The position numbers were made by a program, and so were the translations under genes. From Cryptomeria japonica (Eukaryota; Streptophyta; Pinopsida; Cupressales; Cupressaceae): DNA of 64,000 nt. Below are positions 56,380 through 64,000 of this stretch, one piece after another (within the stretch, counting starts at the first letter, position 1; the number at the start of each line of letters is the position of its first letter). The stretch is taken from positions 469,890,008 to 469,954,007 of the forward strand of contig NC_081405.1 in the NCBI RefSeq assembly GCF_030272615.1. The letters run 5' to 3'. The notes beneath the pieces were generated by a model. The model had not been told where the DNA came from. It made no database searches and worked only from the letters and a program-made list of their open reading frames with translations.

Positions 56380-57475
56380 TGTTAGGGACCAGGAAGGACA
56401 ACTGAGAGGGGGGGGTGAATCAGTTGTCAATAAATTACAACCTAAAACCAATTATTCCAACTTAAAACTTAGTGCCGGTAAAACAGATTAACAGTTATAT
56501 TAATATCGGTATAACTTAATGAATGAAACAGAAAGAGAAACAATATCCACAACACAAGACACAGAGATTTTGACGTGGAAACCCTATAAGGGGAAAAAAT
56601 ATTGTGGGAAACCTTACCCACAATCAGATGATACTATTGCAGATAGTAAATGTATACAATAATGGGGTCTGCACATACAGAAAGGCCAACCACCTAGAGC
56701 TCACTGCTCAATCACAAAATAGGAGTCACACTGACTATAGTTGGATGGTTAAATCCAATAACAATGTACTATTTCAAAATAGCATCTTCAATGCTAGATT
56801 AAGTACTGGTTTAAGCTCTAACCATGAGTGCCAAACACCTTCATAACCTTCCTTTAGCCTTCATATAATATCAGTGTGATTCGCACAAGGATCTTCTTAT
56901 TTTTTCTCTTCACACTCATACAATTTATGATCTTCAATAAGATCTTACAGTTATTTATACAAAACCTAAGACCTTATGATTAGGTTGGCTCCCTAAAGCT
57001 ATTGCAATTACAAAATAAGTCTTTGTGCAATACAATATGTTGGTTCAATACATTTACACATTATTCAATCAATAAACCATTTCCAAAACGTGTCGTGCTG
57101 AACTGGAACATGATATCTTGTACCGGTACATAACCTAGACCTATCTATTGGTTAAGGCAAATATGTGAATCCGATCAGACCAATAAGCAAAACACCAAAT
57201 CCAAACATCCAATCCATGTCTTTGACATAACCAAATGATCTCCAGATGATAATAAGTCATCATCACTATTGGTGAACCATATGTCCTACTGGTGAACATA
57301 TATCAGTGACTGTGCATAAGCCAATGTCCATGTCGATGAACATAATGTGTTGGTTCAACAATAAACCAATATAACCAGAGTGCCAAATCAACAATGTAGA
57401 CCTCCAGAAAGATAAGTGTTAACATCAATGACAAAACCAATGCAACACATGACGAAGTCATCCATAATACCAACA
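56380..57475 (-). repeat. Copia-1 central LTR shared by two internals
   Basis: About 1096 bp, TGTTAGGGACC on plus at 56380 and ATACCAACA at 57475. To its left is a PBS-like TGGTATCATC (minus, about 56370-56379), so it serves as 5' LTR for the left internal. To its right is the PPT (complement of ATCTCCCCCTTT, 57476-57487), so it also serves as 3' LTR for the right internal. It is the best reference copy for this LTR family. Confidence 0.88.
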
Positions 57476-57487
57476 ATCTCCCCCTTT

Positions 57488-58987
57488 GGCATTGATGGCA
57501 ACACTAGATGGACAAACATCTAAGTGCCAAAAACAGAATGGCAGAAACCAACAAACCAATAATCTCCCAAAATAGATCAATACAAAGTTTTGTACCAGAA
57601 ACAAAAACCAAAACCAAAATACATCTCTCCCCAATCTTTAAAGTATATTTTTTTTCCATAGATATCTCTCCCCCTTTGACATCAAATGCCAAAGCAATTA
57701 AGAATAAAAATATAACATATAGCTAACTACTCCCCCTGAGCAGTAGCTATCCTTCATCAAAGTCAGAAAAAAGATTTTTTTGTTAGTCCCTGTCGGTTTG
57801 ATGCCAATCTTCATCATTCAAGTCTCTGTCGGTGGGGTGATTACCCCAAGCTACTCTCTGAGATATTCAAATGTTTCCTTAGGCAAAGGATTTGTTAAAA
57901 TATATGCAATTTGTTCTTTAGTATTCACATAAACCAATCTCACTTCATTTTCTTCAAAATTCTCTTTCAAAAAATTATACTTAATAGAAACATGCTTAGT
58001 TTTAGAGGTAAATACCAGATTCTTTGATATATCAATTGCTACTGAATTATCACAACAAATAATTATCGGTTATTTGCATTTTACCTTGATATCCTTCAAC
58101 ATTTTCTTAATCCATAATACCTGAGTGCAATTAGTTGTTGCACCAACATATTCGACTTCTACTATAGATAATGATTTACAAGTTTGCTTCTTGTTGATCC
58201 ATGAAATTAACCTTCTGCCAAGAAAGAATGCTTCACCAGTGGTACTCTTTCTATCATCCACATCACCTGCCCAATTAGCATATGTATATGCACATAACTC
58301 CAAATTGTCATCCTTAGGATACCATAAACCAAGATTTGTTGTGCCTTGTAGGTAACGGAAAATCCTTTTTATTGTTGTTTCATGATTTTCTTTAGGACTG
58401 CTTTGAAATCTTGATACAATACACACTGCATTCATTATATCATGTCTGGTTTGTGTAAAATACAATAATCCTCCAATCATAGATTTGTACCTTGTCGGAT
58501 TAATAGGAGATGAATCATCCTTTAATGTCAATTTATCAATTGTAGTCATAGGAGTGTTTACCAGTTTGGAGTTTTCCATAGCAAATTTCTTCAAGAGTTC
58601 CTTCATGTATTTTGTTTGACATATGAATATACCTTTATCTGTTTGTGAAATTTGCAAACCTAGAAAAAAATTATCTCTCCAATCATAGACATTTCAAATT
58701 CTTCCTGCATCTTGTTAGCAAAGTCTTTACATAACTCTTCTTCTCCTCCAAAAATGATATCATCCACAAATACTTCAATAACCAAAATGTCATCATTGGT
58801 AATTTTGTAATACAAATTACTATCTGCATTACCTTTTGTATATCCAAGCTTTAAAAGATATTTATCCATCCTAGCATACCAAGCTCTGGGAGCTTGCTTC
58901 AATCCATATAAAGCTTTCCTTAACCTGCAAACCATATCCTTATCATCTATCAATGAAAATCCATCAGGCTATTCAATCGGCACCTAT
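57488..58987 (-). pseudogene. Copia-1 right internal: RT and RNase H remnant
   Basis: The stretch 58660-58953 encodes MVCRLRKALYGLKQAPRAWY, KLGYTKGNADSNLY and the active-site box FVDDIIFGG. RNase H is in 58070-58657 (DLQISQTDKG-like start, then RYKSMIGGLLYFTQTRHDI, AYTYANWAGD, KSTTGEAFFLG, EYVGATTNC). A stop at 58070-58072 cuts the C-terminal part, which continues in the same frame to about 57800. Closely related to the left internal but less mutated in RT. The 5' side is truncated within RT at about 58987, next to the LTR stub. Confidence 0.88.
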
Positions 58988-59035
58988 TGTTAGGAACCAA
59001 TGCAACACATAACGAAGTCATCCATAATACCAACA
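58988..59035 (-). repeat. 48-bp LTR stub with internal deletion
   Basis: It reads TGTTAGGAACC joined directly to the LTR end (AATGCAACACATAACGAAG...ATACCAACA). About 1 kb of LTR between these ends is missing compared with 56380-57475. This is the outer 5' LTR of the array after deletion and is followed by CCCAT. Confidence 0.8.
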
Positions 59036-59703
59036 CCCATAATATCTACTTGGGAATGATGCAAAGCATTGAGACCTTCTCTTGGTCTCTTTCATGTTGA
59101 CTCAAAAGATATCCTCTCTTCCCTTTCTTCTAAGGTAGTGTCCTTCTTTGGGGAATGAAGATTATTATATGCATATACATACATGATATACATGAGTTAT
59201 CATACAACATACTGACCCCGAGGAAATTGACACTACCTCATGTTTTGTGTTCATTATCCTTTGGTTTATATCGCGATTGGGGGCTAAATCCTTGTGATAA
59301 CATGTTACCTCTCTTCTCTCTCTTGGGTGTATCCTACCTTAAATCCATCACTCCCGATAAGGTGCGTACGATCGCTTTAACATGGGGGCATACACTCCAC
59401 TCATACTTTCCTTCTTGTGATACTTAGATTTACTTAGTGAACTTTATTTTTCTTTGTAATCTTTAGTATCCTTGCTTTCATGACTCATAGTGAAGGGAAC
59501 TTTATTATTTGTAGTCATGGTTCTCCCTTTCTTGATCTTACCTTTTACTTTGTCAATGAAAGTTGTAAGATCCTAATTTCCTTGGGGGCTTGGCACATCT
59601 TGCCTCCTTGACATGGTAAAATTTGTTACATCTTGTTTCCTTGTACTTCACCTATAGTATTGGCATACGCTTATACTCCTGCTAAAGTGGGGGCTAAATC
59701 TAG
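59036..59703 (+). other. Element D 3' region with PPT
   Basis: Noncoding continuation of element D after the Copia array. The purine-rich AAAGTGGGGGCTAAA at 59684-59698 lies five bases before the LTR start and is the likely PPT. Similar GGGGGCTAAATC and GGGGGC phrases occur at about 59279, 59385 and 59584. The 90-codon frame at 59155-59427 has no recognisable content. Confidence 0.55.
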
Positions 59704-61004
59704 TGTCATAAAATTATGACCCTATCATTTTTCAACTGCATTAGGGTCCTCACGGACACAAGTTCGAATCCTCTAGCCTGATCAAAGACCAGAGACTACT
59801 CAACTTGTGGAAACAGCTTTGTCCTTGGCCTTTGCATCACTCTATCTGCACTCTGCCCTAGAGAAAGGGGTAGGATAAGGGTGTGGTGCCCCTATCCCTC
59901 CTTGGACAGGGGTATGGCACCCTTGTCCTCCTAGGATAGGGGCACATTGTGTGTTGTGTACTATGAGCGGGAAAACTTCCCCGATGTTAGCCCGTGATGA
60001 AATTCAAATCCTTTAAACATATATTTAAGGGGGCATTCATCCTCTCATTTGCATAAGAGGAAATTCAATAAGTTGGATAGGTCAAATTTGGAGAGATTCA
60101 AGTTGCATAAGTGAGAAAGCATTCGAGCATTCTTTTCCAGCATTGAGCATTCTCAAGTCTCCCTTCAAGGCTATGTGTTGCATTCAAGTCAAGGATTCAA
60201 CCATTAAAGAGGAGATCCCTTTCGACATTCAATTCCACACAAGTATTTCTATCAAAATTGCTACTACAACCTTCCTTGAGGTGATTTACAATTCATTCTT
60301 TCATTTACATCTACTTTCAAGTACTTTCTTTCATTAGTTGGTTAATTTCAAAACTAGGGTTTGACCTAAAGGAAAACCCCCAATCCCAACACATTTCCCT
60401 CTCTTTTCTATGTGTAGGTTGTAGGTGCGTAGTTGTACTTTCGGATTCAAGCTTCATTTGGAGAGGTGGAAAAACCCTTTTCATTTTGCGGATTTTTTAG
60501 AGAACCATGTACATTCCCACCATGGTACAGACAACTTTTCGTCAAATTCGCAGGGCGACTTCATCTCAACATTTTACTGCCAAATCAAGTGCACAACTTC
60601 ATCCCATATTTTGATCTCAAGTTATAATTCATTCTTTGTCACTTGTGTACTACATAATTTAATCAATTCCTCTCCATTTCAAACAAAGGAAGAGAGGATC
60701 ATCCTAACATTATCAATTCATTCAGAATTTAATCTATCATCTTTGTGTGGAGATTAAATCTAGTGAATTATCTCATCCCTTATCTTCCTAATGTAATGGT
60801 GAAAAGTGCTTGAAGGATAATCAATAGTGAAACTCTCATCTCTCTTTGAGGGAAAGAGTTGTTTTCATCTTGATCCATCACTCATCATTTTCCCACCATT
60901 ACATAAATGTATGTGTTTTTTAGTATATGAGCTTTAAAAAAAAATTATCTCTGTTTGTAGTTAGATTAGGTGTATTTCTCTAGGGTGTTTTGGTGGGCAT
61001 TACA
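59704..61004 (+). repeat. LTR of element D
   Basis: About 1301 bp, TGTCATAAAATTATGACC at the start, GGTGGGCATTACA at the end. A PPT lies directly upstream (59684-59698). A tRNA-Met-like PBS (TGGGTATCAGATCC, 61006-61019) lies directly downstream. A TATA-like CATATATTTAAGG is at about 60018-60031. Having PPT on one side and PBS on the other means internal sequences of this family once lay on both sides. Open frames at 60143-60757 are not supported as genes. Confidence 0.75.
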
Positions 61005-62087
61005 TTGGGTATCAGATCCCATGTTGCAAATACTGAGATCTTTGGTTAAGGTTGTTTCTCTTTGTCTTGAGTGATGTACTATAATGTGCTCTTGAGTTGA
61101 GTTGTTCTTGAGATTTGTGATGGAAAATGTTATTGGAATATTTGGAGATCTTGTATGTTTATGCCTTGTGTTTCTCCCTAATTCTTCCTAGAAATCATAA
61201 TTGTGTGAAAAATGTGTATTTATTTCTGATGCATGCTTCTTAGATGAGAGTGATGTCCATAGGATTCTATGTGGTCTTACTTTCTTGTAAATTTTAATGC
61301 TTACTTGAATATTATAATTTCTTCTCCCTGTATTAATGATCATGCTATAGGTGAATGAGAACTGTGTGTGTTCTCTTAACTAATGTTATGTTCATAGGAT
61401 CAACTTGTTATGTTAAGCCTCTTATGAATAGTAAGATAGAGTGTCTATTATACACATATAAGAACTATTTGTGTAAATCATGATCTAAAATTGAAGAACG
61501 TGTATGCTATGCACTTGTATAAGAGAATAGTAGTTATCGATGCCCTTCCCTTTTGTGTATTCTTCTTTGTAAATGTAAGGGGATTTAACTAGTGAAGTAT
61601 GGGTACCAAATAGAGCCTTTGGGTGTTTTCATGTGTATGATTTTGCATTTGAGAAAAGATTGTTTGAATAAATCATATCTTCTAGTAATGGCTTGAGATT
61701 TCTAACTACATTTGTAATATTAGGAGACCTCATGGAAGTTGAATTTGCATATCTAAGGAAATGATGTGTATAGTTGCATAGTACGACAAATATGACATGG
61801 CTAAGATTTTCGTATTGCTCATGCATAATTCTTGTGTGCATACATTGGTTGATTGGAAAGTGTTTTTCCTCCTATTCTCTCCATTTGGTTAAAAGGATCA
61901 TAGTTCTTAGGAGTTTATTGATAATGAGTAGAAGCATTGGATACTTATTAGTGTAGTATGGTATTGCATTTATTAAAGGAAACGATTGGATATTTAACAT
62001 TGTTTAAGATTGAGATTTATGCATTGCATCCATGATGTTGCTTAGAGGAAGAATTAATTAGAAATAATTCATATTGCATGGAAAGTG
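61005..62087 (+). other. Leader-like noncoding region after the element D LTR
   Basis: It starts with the PBS-like site. It is AT-rich with no coding frame of interest on either strand. It is interrupted at 62088 by a Copia element. Confidence 0.45.
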
Positions 62088-63137
62088 TGTTGGTATTTTG
62101 GTATGGTTTTGTCATTGATGTCAACACCTACTAAAACTCTAGACTTTGGAGATCCAAAAACATTCACCGGCAAGCAACTTTTGCACAGTCACTGGTATAT
62201 GGTACACCGATAGGATATAATGATCACCAGCACTTGGAATGGCATGGAAAACACTTGGTAATGTCAAAAACATCATTTTGACATCTTGTTATGGAGAATT
62301 GGTTATTGGTATATTCACATTTGCATATTTGCTATTACCGGCAAATAAGTCCAAGGTATACACCGGTAGGTTTATCTTTTCCAGATTAGCATGACACGCT
62401 TTGGAGATGATTAATTATTGTCGTAAATGCATTAAGTCGACATGTTCAATCGATTATTGCATCGGATATTGTTTTGTTTGTAAAATGCTTTTATTGTAAA
62501 TATCTTGTAGAGCCGACCTACTAAAATTGGTCTTAGGTTATGGTAAAAATGTAAGATCTTATTTGTAAGATCAAATGTGCAATGCAAAAAAGGATTGTGT
62601 GAAGGTATAGGCGAGAATAAGCAAAGATATACACACAGACATCATTTGAAGATTGAAGGAGGGTTTTTGTGAAGACAGTCAGAACTACACCGGTACTGAA
62701 TCTAGCATATGAAGAGGCTATTTTGTGCAATACATTCTTATTGGATTTAACCATCCAACTATAGTCAGTGTGACTCCCATTTTGTGATTGAGCAGTGAGC
62801 TCTAGGTGCTTGGCCTTTCTGCATGTGCAGGCCCCATTTATGTACACTTACTATCTACAGTAGTATCATCTGATTGTGGGTAAGGTTTCCCACCATGGTT
62901 TTTCCCCTTACAGGGTTTCCACGTACAAATATTGGTGTTATGTGTTGTGGATGACTTTGTCTTTATGTTTCATACACTAATCCTTACCGGTATAGCAATT
63001 AACTGTTAAATCTGTCTATCGACATATTGAACTGGTTTACTGGTATTAAGCATTAAGTTGGTTAAGTTGTTTTGGTTTGAATTTATTTGACAATTGATTC
63101 ACCCCCCCCCCCTCTCAGTTGTCTTTGGGACCTAACA
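62088..63137 (+). repeat. 5' LTR of Copia-E
   Basis: 1050 bp, TGTTGGTATTTTGG to GGGACCTAACA. It includes the block CCATGGTTTTTCCCCTTAC and a long C tract (63102-63116) near the 3' end. An antisense open frame (62533-62847) matches frames in the Copia-1 LTRs in sequence because the LTRs are related; I do not treat it as a gene. Confidence 0.88.
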
Positions 63138-63139
63138 AT

Positions 63140-63151
63140 TGGTATCAGAGC
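63140..63151 (+). promoter_or_regulatory. Primer binding site of Copia-E
   Basis: TGGTATCAGAGC, an exact copy of the initiator-Met-tRNA complement typical for Copia, two bases after the LTR. Confidence 0.93.
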
Positions 63152-63193
63152 TTAGTCCTCTTTTGCAGAAGTTTAACAGCTTGAGGAGATCCA

Positions 63194-64000
63194 ATGTCTA
63201 CTAACTATTTCAGGAAGGATAGTCCTAAACTTGATGGAACCAATTATGGCATATGGAAGATCAGAATGGAGACACATCTAAATTGCATTGGAAATAACAT
63301 CTAGGATGTTACAAAGAATGGTTATACTGCTCCTACTCCTGGTCAGCGTAATCCACCTACCTTGGGAAAAGATGAAGAAAATGATTGCAAAGCAAGAGAA
63401 GCACTTTTGAGTGCATTATCAGATCAACAAATCATGGGACTATTAGATAGGTCTATTGCTAAAGCTATTTGGAATCATTTGGAAACACTGAATGAAGGAG
63501 ATTCCACAGTCAAAATTGCAAAACTTGAAAGCTTCTGGGTCAGGTATGAACATCTAAAAATGGAAGAAGATGAAAGGATTTCTGCTTTTATGGAAAGAGT
63601 AAATGAGATTGTTTTGGGCATTAAATGTTGTGGAGGAACCTTAAGTGAGGATGAAATTGTTTCAAAAGTTTTAAGAGGATTGCCACCAGCATATAAAATG
63701 AAAGTCACTACTATAAATGAGTTAAGAACAATGCCTAATACATCAGTAACTAGGGATACATTGGTTGGGAAACTTTCAGCTTTTGAAATTGAAGAATTTG
63801 GTCCTGTTGCTACTATAAAGATAGATTTGGCCTTTAAATCATCAACATCATCTGCTCCATCATTTGACAAATCTGATTGGAAAGTCATTTATGCAAGAGA
63901 ACTTGAAGAAAGCAAGAAAGAGAATGAAGAACTTGAAGAACTTGAAGCACTATTTGCAAGAAAAATGCCTAAAGGTCCAGTTGGAAGTAAGTATGAAGGT
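63194..64000 (+). pseudogene. Copia-E gag, partial, one internal stop
   Basis: Starts at ATG 63194, 42 bp after the PBS, and stays in one frame for 269 codons to the window end except for TAG at codon 37 (63302-63304). It has the Copia Gag features: KLDGTNYGIWKIRMETHL near the N-terminus, then LLDRSIAKAIWNHLETL, KLESFWVRYEHLKMEEDE and VLRGLPPAYKMKV, as in the UBN2-type Gag domain. A Glu-rich helix follows (about codons 235-255). The zinc knuckle would lie beyond the edge. The antisense frame at 63475-63888 is a shadow. Confidence 0.88.

Larger units (their letters stand above)
42669..59035 (-). mobile_element. Copia-1 array: LTR-internal-LTR-internal-LTR, with a nested element
   Basis: Three LTR positions of one Copia family, all minus orientation: 42669-43733 plus 54310-54358 (split), 56380-57475, and a 48-bp stub at 58988-59035. 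Two truncated internals lie between them (54359-56379 and 57476-58987), each retaining only the RT-RNase H end of pol and a PPT. Outer flanks CCCTT (42664-42668) and CCCAT (59036-59040) match at four of five positions, consistent with a single ancestral insertion into element D followed by unequal recombination and deletion. Confidence 0.78.
62088..64000 (+). mobile_element. Copia-E: Ty1/Copia element, runs off the window
   Basis: A 5' LTR (62088-63137), an exact PBS and a gag frame with a single stop. The LTR is homologous, in reverse orientation, to the Copia-1 LTRs at 42669 and 56380. The 5-bp flank is AAGTG (62083-62087). The rest of the element is beyond the right edge. It looks the best preserved element in the window. 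Confidence 0.88.

Noticed and set aside
59762-59770. GTTCGAATC, a match to a tRNA B-box
   Set aside because: No A-box or cloverleaf-forming sequence upstream; it lies inside an LTR and is likely chance.
1-64000. Search for a novel host gene cluster, CRISPR-like array or defence system
   Set aside because: Every sustained coding signal is a retroelement domain or an ORF lying inside retroelement debris; repeats are LTRs or local duplications.

Overview
This window looks like intergenic DNA from a large seed-plant genome, probably a conifer. That taxon call is an inference from AT-rich sequence, no recognisable host gene in 64 kb, and layers of old, mutated LTR retrotransposons with long LTRs. 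I found no rRNA, tRNA, CRISPR array, bacterial gene or host gene. The most unusual items are a Gypsy element with a complete RNase H module before its reverse transcriptase, a 10.6-kb element with 4.1-kb LTRs that carries only an acidic unknown ORF, and a broken unknown ORF of about 3.7 kb.

Left block, 1-28.1 kb: three Ty3/Gypsy elements. Gypsy-1 (1-12965, minus, Tat-like) carries gag, protease, RT, two RNase H domains and integrase, a leader interrupted by a solo Copia LTR (8771-10276), a PBS and a 5' LTR. Its 5' LTR abuts a remnant of the 3' LTR of Gypsy-2 (12966-about 20173, minus, Athila-like), so Gypsy-1 appears to have jumped into Gypsy-2. Gypsy-3 (about 20174 to about 28.1 kb, plus) has gag, protease, an extra RNase H, RT, RNase H and integrase. 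A solo Copia LTR with TSD TTAGA splits its protease.

Middle block, 28.1-41.5 kb: a tandemly duplicated LTR/U3-like sequence, whose second copy holds a solo LTR (28930-30478, TSD ATTAT). Then come ORF-X (31697-35356) and a minus-strand Copia element truncated after its RT active site (36618-41528).

Right block, 41.5-64 kb: a nest. The outer host is a Gypsy-type element D (41529-42668, then 59036-59703, then an LTR at 59704-61004). A minus-strand Copia LTR-internal-LTR-internal-LTR array (42669-59035, imperfect TSD CCCTT/CCCAT) is inserted in D. The large-LTR element (43734-54304, TSD ACATC) is inserted in an LTR of that array. A plus-strand Copia element of the same LTR family starts at 62088 and runs off the window with a nearly open gag.

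Nearly all coding regions are decayed. The stops usually sit where one C-to-T or G-to-A change from a Gln, Arg or Trp codon would explain them, as expected for methylated, silenced repeats. Several catalytic motifs remain readable. No element within the window looks autonomous; the one at the right edge cannot be judged.
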